64,000 nucleotides of DNA from Microthrixaceae bacterium. Lineage in GTDB: Bacteria; Actinomycetota; Acidimicrobiia; Acidimicrobiales; Microtrichaceae. Positions 27,119 to 34,085 of the stretch are shown piece after piece. The stretch's first letter is position 1; each line of letters starts with the position of its first letter. Below the pieces are notes generated by a model that saw only the letters and a list, made by a program, of their open reading frames with translations, was not told where the DNA came from and made no database searches. The stretch lies in the NCBI GenBank assembly GCA_023957975.1, contig JAMLGM010000001.1, positions 124,001 through 188,000 of the forward strand. Direction: 5' to 3'. The position numbers and the translations under genes were made by a program.

Positions 27119-27224
27119 GGCGCGAAGGCTACTTGGCCACCATGTCGCGATCGGGCCACGACGGGAGGCCGATCTCAGCTACCACTTCCTCGTGAGCGCG
27201 GCTATTGTTGCGACGCTTACTCTT

Positions 27225-27311
<87 letters not shown>

Positions 27312-27340
27312 GATGTTCGTTACATGAACTCAGACTGTTG

Positions 27341-27377
27341 AGAGTCGCCGAAGCCACGAGAGTGGGTCGGCGACTCT
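27341..27377 (+). terminator. Rho-independent-like terminator after tRNA-Leu
   Basis: A perfect 11-bp inverted repeat, AGAGTCGCCGA (27341-27351) and TCGGCGACTCT (27367-27377), with a 15-nt loop. TGCATTTC follows. It lies 30 bp after the tRNA and is the obvious end of that transcript. The U tract is weak, as is common in high-GC actinobacteria. Confidence 0.7.
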
Positions 27378-27452
27378 TGCATTTCAAGCCACCTCGGTGG
27401 CCGGTGACGCGCTCACTGAACTGCTCAGCGCCGAGCTTCTGAGCCTCGCTGG

Positions 27453-28139
27453 TCAACGCCTGCGGACTCGTCCCTGGGCACGTTCAGCGAGTGCCTCTGC
27501 GTTGTCAGCGATCAGTCGATGGCCTGAGCCCGGGTGCCGCCTTGCTGGTGCCATGTTGTGGTCGTTGAGGAACCTCGGTGACAGCTCATGGACTTCGGTC
27601 GCTGCGGTCGATGTCTGTCCCGCGGGACCGAACAGCGCGTAGCTGGATGCGCCAAAGGTTCGTGACGCGACGTAGGCCACACCATCGAGTCCTTCTTCAG
27701 CGAACGCGTCGGCCCACTGTTGGGGGTACAGATAGCTCACTGAGGTGTTGATCTCGCTGTTGAACCCGAAGGCCTGTGAGATCCGGGTGCCCTTCGCGAA
27801 CGTGAGGTCCGCACATCGGTAGTCACGCTCGAGGGTGACTCGGACAGCGCAGTAGTTTGCGGCTTCCTCGGCTGTGATGTCGGGAACGATGTCGGGGTCG
27901 CCCGTTGGTTCTCTGTCACGCCACAGCGTTTCTGCGACGCAGGGTTCGGCGTCGTCGGCGAAGTAGCAGGTTCCTTCGGGTCGAGGAAGGACGAGGTTGA
28001 ACCGGCCGTTGGCATCAGTGGCGAAGAACCACGGTTCCGCTGCAAATTCTCGTTTGGTGACGCGCCACAGCGCGGTGCCTTCGGCCAGCACCATCACTGG
28101 AAACTTCGAGATGTCGCGGTACGGGTCCCGTAACGTCAC
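27453..28139 (-). CDS. RES-domain toxin
   Basis: Likely NAD-degrading toxin of a RES-Xre type toxin-antitoxin pair (228 residues). RES-family residues appear in order: Arg26 in ALWRVTK, Tyr59 in GTCYFADD, Glu70 in CVAETLWRD, and a late Ser pair in GASSYALFGP. It lies directly after the antitoxin gene. I chose GTG at 28139 because it overlaps the antitoxin stop in a GTGA and has GGAG 6 nt upstream; an in-frame GTG at 28151 is the alternative. Known RES toxins deplete cellular NAD+. Confidence 0.8.
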   Translation of the reverse strand: MTLRDPYRDISKFPVMVLAEGTALWRVTKREFAAEPWFFATDANGRFNLVLPRPEGTCYFADDAEPCVAETLWRDREPTGDPDIVPDITAEEAANYCAVRVTLERDYRCADLTFAKGTRISQAFGFNSEINTSVSYLYPQQWADAFAEEGLDGVAYVASRTFGASSYALFGPAGQTSTAATEVHELSPRFLNDHNMAPARRHPGSGHRLIADNAEALAERAQGRVRRR

Positions 28140-28735
28140 CGGCCGCTCCACGCAGCGATCTGACGCTGTGCGGCCGCGATGACCGCGTCGCTGTCGCCGT
28201 CATCGATCGCATCCCACGGGGCTCGGCCCTCGAGTTGTCGGTTAGGCGTCGCCAGCCAGCGCACAGCGCCACTGTGGCTGTTTGCTTCCACAAGGGAGGG
28301 TGCAAGATGCTCCACCGTCGGGTTCACCACGAGTCCGGACCCATCAACATCGAACTGCGCGAGGGGGTACACCCAACGGTTCGCAACGGTTGGCACCGCA
28401 AGCACCTTCGCGCCTTTGCGTCGCTTGTCCAACGCCTGGCGGGAGATACCCAACAGCTCACATGTGACCTTCGGGGTGAGCACTGCGCCAACGAGGCGTT
28501 CCCACTCGTCTGCCTCTGCGCCCCGGTCATGCTCGATCACGTCGCGCACCATCGTCTCGATGAGTTCGATCGTCTTCGGAGCCAGGCTGCGATCGGCGAC
28601 GTCGTCGAGTGAAACCTCGACGACTTCACGAAGCGAGTCCGGTCGCTTGACGACCGAGCGCGAAGGAACGGCGCCCTTGCCCGCTGGAACCTTCCTCGGC
28701 TTGGCCTTCGGCTTCGGTGTCGTCATTGCAACCAT
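28136..28735 (-). CDS. RES-partner antitoxin with MbcA/ParS-like C-terminal domain
   Basis: 199-residue protein upstream of, and coupled to, the RES toxin. A basic low-complexity N-terminus is followed by an HTH-like stretch (LTPKVTCELLGISRQALDKRRKG). The C-terminus (SHSGAVRWLATPNRQLEGRAPWDAI, read in parts) matches the toxin-binding DUF2384/MbcA type. The ATG at 28735 is favoured because a CATACT box lies 7 nt upstream, as in a leaderless transcript; an in-frame ATG at 28726 is possible. Autoregulation is expected for such pairs but is not shown here. Confidence 0.75.
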   Translation of the reverse strand: MVAMTTPKPKAKPRKVPAGKGAVPSRSVVKRPDSLREVVEVSLDDVADRSLAPKTIELIETMVRDVIEHDRGAEADEWERLVGAVLTPKVTCELLGISRQALDKRRKGAKVLAVPTVANRWVYPLAQFDVDGSGLVVNPTVEHLAPSLVEANSHSGAVRWLATPNRQLEGRAPWDAIDDGDSDAVIAAAQRQIAAWSGR

Positions 28736-28742
28736 GCCAACC

Positions 28743-28748
28743 AGTATG
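28743..28748 (-). promoter_or_regulatory. Probable -10 box of the RES antitoxin operon
   Basis: CATACT on the minus strand ends 7 nt before the ATG at 28735. This would put the transcription start at or near the start codon (leaderless mRNA). No clear -35 hexamer is visible at the usual distance. Confidence 0.4.
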
Positions 28749-28902
28749 CCGAAGTAGTTGCAGGTACGGTAGGCGCAGTCAGGTGGCGGCCCGTGGCGCC
28801 ACGTCGACCACCTCGACGTGGCGCCCGTGATGGAGGGGCACGATTCGGTACCCAGTGGTCGGAGCTGCACAGCTGATCGCCGATCTCATGACCTGACGGA
28901 CT

Positions 28903-28934
28903 GCTTTCTACGGAGTCGGGAGTTCGTAGAAAGC
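28903..28934. terminator. Perfect hairpin downstream of the HEAT-repeat operon
   Basis: GCTTTCTACG (28903-28912) and CGTAGAAAGC (28925-28934) form a perfect 10-bp stem around a 12-nt loop. It lies between the start of the RES antitoxin gene and the end of the HEAT-gene transcript, both on the minus strand. It fits a terminator separating the two, although no T-run follows. It could also be a protein-binding site for the antitoxin promoter about 155 bp downstream. Confidence 0.45.
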
Positions 28935-29020
28935 GTTGACCGGCGGGCTGCTCGGCGACCCACTTGTTCGAGCGGTGGAGGAGGGGCGGCAAGCTCACGA
29001 TGCCTTCGAACTTGTCGAGT

Positions 29021-29206
29021 TCAAGCTGCTCCACTCGTCGCAGATACTCCTCGAGGCGAAATGTAGTGAAGACCCTCGATTCCCACCTGCCGCTCCAGAT
29101 GCGCAATCCGGAACTGTCGATCCACGCTCGGGCGGCGCATTGAGCTCGATCGGTGGTGTCTCGACCGGCGGTCGAGGAAGAGCCGCACGCTCAGGTCGTC
29201 GGTCAT
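29021..29206 (-). pseudogene. Small ORF coupled to the HEAT-repeat gene, possibly frameshifted
   Basis: An ATG at 29206 overlaps the HEAT-gene stop (ATGA) and has GAGGAG upstream, so translation should start here. The 61-residue product begins MTDDLSVRLFLDRRS with GC-rich third positions, then loses that codon bias. The +1 frame is open from about 29185 to 28723 and keeps a coding-like pattern (RAWIDSSGLRIW, RLEEYLRRVEQLELDKFEGI). A single frame change near 29160-29180 would join the two parts into a protein of well over 100 residues. It may be a decayed gene, a sequencing indel or a programmed shift. I do not recognise the family. Confidence 0.35.
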
Positions 29207-29895
29207 CGTGCGCTCCTCTTCGCGAGGCGGTCGGCCAGACGTTTCGTCGCAAGTGCTGCGACTCGCTGATTCGAATCGTCGGTCAACAGCTCGAGGAGGT
29301 CGGTGGCGAGTCGACGCCTGGCGATCTGGTATCGCACGGTGTCCCACTCGCTGTGGCGAATGAGCCACTCGATCTGCTCTCGGCCTGGTTCAGCGTTCTC
29401 GAGGAACGACAGCACCACGAGCGGGTCGTCGTCGCGGGTCAGCGCCCATTGGACTCTGGCGTCGACGCACAGGCGGTTCACGCTGATCGCGGCGCGAACG
29501 CTGGGCCGAGGGTCGGTGGCGCACACGGCGAGCAGCGCCGCAATGGACTCGACGTTGCCGGCAATGGCCGCCCGTTCGCCTTCCCGCAGGTTGGAGCGGA
29601 CCTCCAACGCCCAGGCGATGGCCTGATCGCGGAGGCCGAGGTTGCCCGCTGTCTGGTGGAACGCGTTCGCGATGCTGTCGTTGACCAGGGTCAGCGGCGC
29701 CTGCGCCACCCAATCGGCGACCTCGTTGCGCAAGGCGAGAGCGACCGCCTCGACCTCCGGATCGTCGATATCGATGTCGAGGATTGCGTCGACGTCCCAT
29801 GCCTCCACGTCGTGTTGACCGCTTCCGAAGCACTCCCCGACGTGTGAATTGTCGGTCCATGAGGCGTCGGCGTTCGATTCGTTGAAGTCGTTCAT
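29203..29895 (-). CDS. HEAT/leucine-rich-variant repeat protein
   Basis: 230-residue soluble protein without a signal sequence. An acidic N-terminus (about residues 1-45) is followed by repeated helical units of the kind DPRPSVRAAISVN and DDDPLVVLSFLEN. Later units read EWDTVRYQIARRR and DSNQRVAALATKRLADRL, the pattern of HEAT or LRV alpha-solenoids that bind proteins or nucleic acid. The start is the ATG at 29895. It is divergent from the methylase-like gene across a 125-bp region carrying overlapping palindromes, which suggests joint control. The function is unknown. Confidence 0.65.
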   Translation of the reverse strand: MNDFNESNADASWTDNSHVGECFGSGQHDVEAWDVDAILDIDIDDPEVEAVALALRNEVADWVAQAPLTLVNDSIANAFHQTAGNLGLRDQAIAWALEVRSNLREGERAAIAGNVESIAALLAVCATDPRPSVRAAISVNRLCVDARVQWALTRDDDPLVVLSFLENAEPGREQIEWLIRHSEWDTVRYQIARRRLATDLLELLTDDSNQRVAALATKRLADRLAKRSAR

Positions 29896-29966
29896 GGGAT
29901 CCCCAGTCGTTGATGTCGTGATTCGGTGGTGCAGTTCCGGTCGGCCTGCAAGGAGCACTGAAACAG

Positions 29967-29992
29967 CACAACTCAGTTGTGTTAATACACAA
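29967..29992. promoter_or_regulatory. Overlapping palindromic operator between divergent genes
   Basis: Two inverted repeats share an arm. CACAACT-c-AGTTGTG (29967-29981) is a 7-bp perfect palindrome around one base. TTGTGT-taat-ACACAA (29977-29992) is a 6-bp palindrome around four bases. The block lies 29-54 bp before the methylase-like ATG and 72 bp from the HEAT-gene ATG. It is markedly AT-rich for this genome. The HTH domain of the methylase-like protein is the obvious candidate ligand, by inference only. Confidence 0.6.
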
Positions 29993-30008
29993 AAGTGAGA
30001 TGAACCGA

Positions 30009-30014
30009 TAGATT
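30009..30014 (+). promoter_or_regulatory. Probable -10 box of the methylase-like gene
   Basis: TAGATT ends 6 nt before the ATG at 30021, with no Shine-Dalgarno sequence between, as expected for a leaderless mRNA. The palindromic block lies where the -35 region would be, so a bound repressor would block transcription. Confidence 0.4.
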
Positions 30015-30020
30015 GTTGAG

Positions 30021-31724
30021 ATGGTTGCAAACGACGGCGAATCACCCACATCCACCCCTGGTTCGCACCCGTCAACCTCCGAACTCAAGGGGTACGGCAG
30101 GGCAGGCCTCGACCGCGTCGCCGCAGGTGAATGGCACCGCGCCGGCATCGACCACTACGCCGCAGAATGGCATCGCTCCGAAGGGCGTTCGCTCGAGGAT
30201 GCGGTCCGAGTACAAACGGCCGAGCAACCGCCGAACGCCGAGCGGCGAGCGTCCTTGTCGACCTTCGACGAGTTGACCGGCGACGTGTTGGTCTCGCTGT
30301 CCGACATCGCCGACCTCGCCGAACGCGATCTGCCGACCGTTTCGCGGTGGTCGAAAGAAGAGGGCTTCCCGCGACCGGTCGTCGGCGGGCGCAGCCCGAG
30401 ATTCGCCGCCGACGAGGCCATCGAATTCGTCACCCGGCGACGTGTTGATGGCGATGAATTTCGGCCAATCCACCGGTGGGCCTGGAGTCGCGCCGTTCTC
30501 GTCATGTCGAGCGACAACGACTCATTCGAGTTGGCGGCGGTACTCATAGCGCTCGCCGTGCAGCGCTCGCGCTCAGCGGGGGCCCAGCGTCTGCACACCG
30601 TCTACGAACACAGCACCGCTTCCAAACTCGTCCGGACGTTGAAGTCCTCATTGTCGGCGCTGCGAGACGTCGACGGATATGGCGACCTCGTCGGTGAGAC
30701 CGGATCCATCGCACAGCGGCTCGCCGTGGTGCCCGCCGCGCTCGTGCGCCGCCTCGACGCCGGACTCGACGCCGGCCTCGATCCCGCGCCGCTACTCGAC
30801 GATGCGCTCGAGTCGCTCAGCGGCGTCAACCGCTCAGGCCAGGCGAACATCACGTCTCACGAGCTCACCGACCTGATCGTCGAGTTGGGGGCGAGCACTA
30901 CAGCCGGCCATCACGACGGGCCAATGGTCATCTCCGATCCATGCGTTGGGATCGGAGAGTTGCTGCTGTGGGCCTCACGACGTCATGGCGTGACGGCTGA
31001 CATCGCGCTCTGCGCCAACGAACTGGATCCCGCCGTCGCGCGGGTGACCCGGATCCGGTTCTGGCTGCGGTCACTGCCGATCGAGCTTCGGGTTGGCGAT
31101 GCCTTGAAGCAAACCGGGCACGCCGGAACCGCTGACGTCATACTCAGCGACCTGCCGACGACGGCTGGCAAACGCGACCTGTTCCGGTGGATCAGGACGG
31201 TCAACGAGACGCTGCGGCCGGGAGGGCGTGCCGTCATCGCAACGACATCGGCGATCCTGCCCGACTGGGGCAGCACCTTCCGGGGATCCGCTCTCGAACT
31301 CGGGTTCGGACGTCTGGAGGCGCTGGTGTTGTTGCCGGCTGCGGTGAAGACGGGGAGTCGTTTCGACCCGCTGATCGCGGTGCTTGGAACCAACCGGACC
31401 GCGTCTGCGGTGGTCATCGACCTCCGAGACGCCGGTTCGCAGCGCCCGAAGTCACGTCGCGACTGGTTCGATTCGGGCAGGATCGCCAAGTTGATCGACC
31501 AGTTCCGTGCCGGCACCCTCGACGAGGCCGCCGGTGTGCGCATCATCGGGGTCAACGATCTTCCTCTGGTCATGTTGCCGGTTGCGTTCACGACCTCCAC
31601 TGGTGAGCACGTCCCAACCGACCGAGCGAAACAACTTGCCGCGAACCTGCTGAACGAACTCGCCGAACATCCTCAACGTCGTGCGATCGAGCGGGCGCTC
31701 ACCGACGGCGGACTGCTCGACTGA
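30021..31724 (+). CDS. HTH plus N6-adenine methylase-like protein with degenerate catalytic motif
   Basis: 567-residue protein. Residues ~90-140 form an excisionase/MerR-like helix-turn-helix (VSLSDIADLAERDLPTVSRW, then GGRSPRFAADEAIEF). Residues ~275-480 resemble the HsdM-type N6_Mtase fold: motif I is ISDPCVGIGELLLWA (305-318), and the segment after motif IV (FRWIRTVNETLRPGGRAVIATT) is typical. Motif IV itself, normally NPPF/Y or DPPY, reads SDLP at 376-379, lacking the Asn/Asp and the aromatic residue needed for catalysis. No specificity subunit or restriction gene is nearby. It may bind SAM or DNA as a regulator, or be an inactive remnant of a modification system. It is divergent from the HEAT-repeat gene. 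Confidence 0.7.
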   Translation: MVANDGESPTSTPGSHPSTSELKGYGRAGLDRVAAGEWHRAGIDHYAAEWHRSEGRSLEDAVRVQTAEQPPNAERRASLSTFDELTGDVLVSLSDIADLAERDLPTVSRWSKEEGFPRPVVGGRSPRFAADEAIEFVTRRRVDGDEFRPIHRWAWSRAVLVMSSDNDSFELAAVLIALAVQRSRSAGAQRLHTVYEHSTASKLVRTLKSSLSALRDVDGYGDLVGETGSIAQRLAVVPAALVRRLDAGLDAGLDPAPLLDDALESLSGVNRSGQANITSHELTDLIVELGASTTAGHHDGPMVISDPCVGIGELLLWASRRHGVTADIALCANELDPAVARVTRIRFWLRSLPIELRVGDALKQTGHAGTADVILSDLPTTAGKRDLFRWIRTVNETLRPGGRAVIATTSAILPDWGSTFRGSALELGFGRLEALVLLPAAVKTGSRFDPLIAVLGTNRTASAVVIDLRDAGSQRPKSRRDWFDSGRIAKLIDQFRAGTLDEAAGVRIIGVNDLPLVMLPVAFTTSTGEHVPTDRAKQLAANLLNELAEHPQRRAIERALTDGGLLD

Positions 31725-31811
31725 GCCGAGAACCCTCCAGCTCAGCGCTGCGTCCGACACCGTCGATGACGGCGTGGTCGACGCCTTCGTGGCCCGAACC
31801 ACCGATTGGAG

Positions 31812-31836
31812 ATGCAATTCTGCATGTTAAGATGCA
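31812..31836 (+). promoter_or_regulatory. VapB operator and leaderless promoter
   Basis: Three half-sites alternate: ATGCA (31812-31816), TGCAT (31821-31825) and ATGCA (31832-31836), forming two overlapping inverted repeats. A TAAGAT -10 candidate (31828-31833) lies inside, 6 nt before the GTG start at 31840. This matches autorepression by a ribbon-helix-helix antitoxin and a leaderless mRNA. Confidence 0.5.
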
Positions 31837-31839
31837 GTT

Positions 31840-32085
31840 GTGTCGAAGACCGTCCAAGTCCGAGACCTCGACGATGAGGTGTACGCGGCGCTCGCCCGAC
31901 AGGCGGCCGAATTGCAGATGTCGGTTCCTGAGCTGTTGCGACGCGAGATCACACGGATCGCTGCGAGACCGTCGCTCACCGAATGGCTGAAGCGGACCGA
32001 GCGACGGCCCTGCGACATCCAGACACATGACGTCCTGGCCGCCCTCGACGAACTTCGAGGGCCGTGGCCCGGCGACCAAACATGA
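31840..32085 (+). CDS. vapB: VapB/FitA-type ribbon-helix-helix antitoxin
   Basis: 81-residue antitoxin. The N-terminal RHH DNA-binding fold reads SKTVQVRDLDDEVYAALARQA, followed by a helix with VPELLRREI. The C-terminal part (ARPSLTEWLKRTERRP) is the usual toxin-binding tail of FitA-like proteins. The start is GTG, probably leaderless. VapC follows 27 bp downstream. Confidence 0.82.
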   Translation: MSKTVQVRDLDDEVYAALARQAAELQMSVPELLRREITRIAARPSLTEWLKRTERRPCDIQTHDVLAALDELRGPWPGDQT

Positions 32086-32112
32086 GCCTCAAGACTCCGC
32101 AGCTCCGGTTCC

Positions 32113-32508
32113 GTGATCGTCGTTGACGCAAGCGTGCTGTTCGAGGTCGTAGCGGACACCCCTCGGAGTCGTGACCTGCGAACCTTGCTCGCCGCCGGCG
32201 AAGCGCTCAGCGCTCCGCACCTCATCGACGCCGAGGTACTGGCGGTGATCCAGACTCACCTGCGCCGCGGCCACCTCGACCAGACCGCTGCGTCGCAGGC
32301 CGTCGACGATCTTCGCTCCTGGCCGGGAGAGCGTTGGAGCCACCGACTCCTGATGCCACGGGCCTGGGAGCTTCGCAACAACGTTCGAAGCTACGACGCT
32401 TTATACGTGGCACTCGCGGAGGCCCTCGACGCACCGCTCGTCACGCTCGATGCCCGACTCGCCGCTGCGCCCGGGCCGCTCTGTCGGATCATCGTTGCCG
32501 GCCAGTAG
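32113..32508 (+). CDS. vapC: VapC PIN-domain ribonuclease toxin
   Basis: PIN-domain toxin of 131 residues that cleaves RNA, typically tRNA, when freed from its antitoxin. The four acidic metal-binding residues are in place: Asp5 (VVDAS), Glu41 (DAEVLAV), Asp95 (YDALYVALAEAL) and Asp113 (TLDARLA). The start is a GTG at 32113 with only a weak ribosome site, so expression probably depends on the antitoxin transcript. Nothing suggests inactivation. Confidence 0.88.
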   Translation: MIVVDASVLFEVVADTPRSRDLRTLLAAGEALSAPHLIDAEVLAVIQTHLRRGHLDQTAASQAVDDLRSWPGERWSHRLLMPRAWELRNNVRSYDALYVALAEALDAPLVTLDARLAAAPGPLCRIIVAGQ

Positions 32509-32554
32509 GTCGGCTCACCATCGCCGACAGCGTTCACCAGGCGTTCCAACAGCA

Positions 32555-32610
32555 TCAGTGCGACACCGTCAGTGCGACACCGTCAGTGCGGCGGGGTCAG
32601 TGCGGCGGGT
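32555..32610. repeat. Four tandem copies of a 14-bp direct repeat
   Basis: Units start at 32555, 32569, 32583 and 32597. The first two are identical (TCAGTGCGACACCG). The last two share TCAGTGCGGCGGG and differ in one base. The fourth copy contains the stop codon of the minus-strand zinc-ribbon gene. There is no spacer, so this is a short tandem array and not a CRISPR. Recent slippage is a simple explanation. Confidence 0.85.
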
Positions 32611-33013
32611 TCGGGGCATTCACCGCCGTGTGGCCATCCGGATCGAGCGGGGGGATCGGTGCCTTACGGCTGATCAACGCGAGGACCTCGGATTCCTCCT
32701 CGCTGCTCAACGGACCGTATTGCATGGTGAGCGTTCCTGAGGTTCCACAGGACGGACAAGTCGTCGGCACTACCACGGCCATATCCGACGGGTCGGAGGC
32801 CCCTTCGATCCGACTCGCTGCGTCTGCATCCACCAATTCGGCGGAGAACTCGCTGCGGCACTCGAAGCACAGCACCATGCCGCCCTTGCGCGCACCGAAC
32901 TGCCCTACGAAGCCATGGCGGTCGAGGGCCTGTTCAACTTCGATCTGCGTTGCTCCGCTGAGGTTCTTCAACCCCGGGGCAGATGTCGTGTCGGAATTCG
33001 GTGCTGCGCTCAT
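32597..33013 (-). CDS. Zinc-ribbon protein of unknown function
   Basis: 138-residue soluble protein. Two CxxC pairs, in MVLCFECRSEF and TTCPSCGTSGTL, are about 40 residues apart and should bind one zinc. The rest has a predicted small helical N-terminal part (GATQIEVEQALDRHGFVGQFGARKGG). The ATG at 33013 has GGAGGAG just upstream; the longer open frame is discarded. I recall similar short zinc-ribbon proteins in actinobacteria but cannot name the family. The stop lies within a tandem repeat. Confidence 0.6.
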   Translation of the reverse strand: MSAAPNSDTTSAPGLKNLSGATQIEVEQALDRHGFVGQFGARKGGMVLCFECRSEFSAELVDADAASRIEGASDPSDMAVVVPTTCPSCGTSGTLTMQYGPLSSEEESEVLALISRKAPIPPLDPDGHTAVNAPNPPH

Positions 33014-33208
33014 GGCTCCTCCATCCCCGCTCAGCCCACATCGTAGAGCCACCGACAAAGCAGAACCTGGACGGAATGATCGACACGAACGCGACGAATG
33101 TGTCGCCTGTCTCGATAGCATGCAGCCCACGTTGTCACCCGTACGGACCGAACGCTCACGTGTGCGAGCGGCCCGACCGGGACCTACGTCAACTTGAGGG
33201 GAGGACGA

Positions 33209-34015
33209 GTGAGCAATGCCACGACCAACGCAGCGCCGACCACGGCGTCACTCGCCGTCGAGTCGGTCAGCGTGAACTTCGGTGGCGTCATGGCTCTCAC
33301 GGAGGTGAGCTTCGCCATCCCCGCGGGTCAGGTCTGCGGGTTGATCGGCGCCAACGGCGCCGGCAAAACCACGCTCTTCGACGTCATCAGCGGTGTTCGC
33401 GTTCCAAACGCGGGTCGTGTGCTGCTCGATGGGGTCGACATCACCCGTTGGTCGCCACATCGCCGGGCGCGTGCCGGAATGCGACGCACCTTTCAACGGC
33501 TGCAACTTTTCGGGTGGCTGACCATCGAGGAGAACCTCCTCGTGGCCACCGAATGGAAAGGCGGTGGCGGCGGGGTGCTCGCCGACCTGATCGCTGCGCC
33601 GACCCGGCGCCATCGCGAGCGCGAACGGCGCGAACGGGCCGGCCATGTCCTCGAACAGTGCGGCCTCGCCGATCTTCGCCATCGATCCGCGGCTGCGCTG
33701 CCCATCGGAACCGCTCGACTCGTCGAACTTGCCCGCACGCTGATGGACGAACCGTCGGTGCTGCTTTTGGACGAACCGACTTCGGGGCTCGATCACGCCG
33801 AGGCACAACGCTTCGGCGACCTCGTCGCTGAGGTCGCCGAACGAAACAACACTGCGGTCCTGCTCGTGGAACACGACGTTCCCTTTGTCATGAACCTCTG
33901 CTCCCGGGTGCTCGTATTGCACCTCGGCGAGCTCATTGCCGACGGCCTTCCCGACGAAGTCCGCAACGACCCCAAGGTGCACGATGCGTACCTCGGGACC
34001 ACAACCTCGGTGTAG
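33209..34015 (+). CDS. livG: Branched-chain-amino-acid-type ABC transporter ATP-binding protein (LivG)
   Basis: ATPase subunit of 268 residues. Walker A is GANGAGKTT, the Q-loop region MRRTFQRLQLF, and Walker B LLLDEPTSGLD, followed by the H-loop in VLLVEHDVPFV. The signature region reads AALPIGTARLVELART, a variant of LSGG-Q; LivG proteins often have LPYG/LPIG here. GTG at 33209 is chosen since GGAGG lies 4 nt upstream. It is followed by the binding protein and a LivH-LivM-LivF fusion. The substrate may be amino acids, amides or urea. Confidence 0.88.
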   Translation: MSNATTNAAPTTASLAVESVSVNFGGVMALTEVSFAIPAGQVCGLIGANGAGKTTLFDVISGVRVPNAGRVLLDGVDITRWSPHRRARAGMRRTFQRLQLFGWLTIEENLLVATEWKGGGGGVLADLIAAPTRRHRERERRERAGHVLEQCGLADLRHRSAAALPIGTARLVELARTLMDEPSVLLLDEPTSGLDHAEAQRFGDLVAEVAERNNTAVLLVEHDVPFVMNLCSRVLVLHLGELIADGLPDEVRNDPKVHDAYLGTTTSV

Positions 34016-34085
34016 GCGTTCACAACGTCCGACGCGAGGCACCCAACCCGGCCCTTCGGCCGACCACTCCAGGAGACCACCACCC

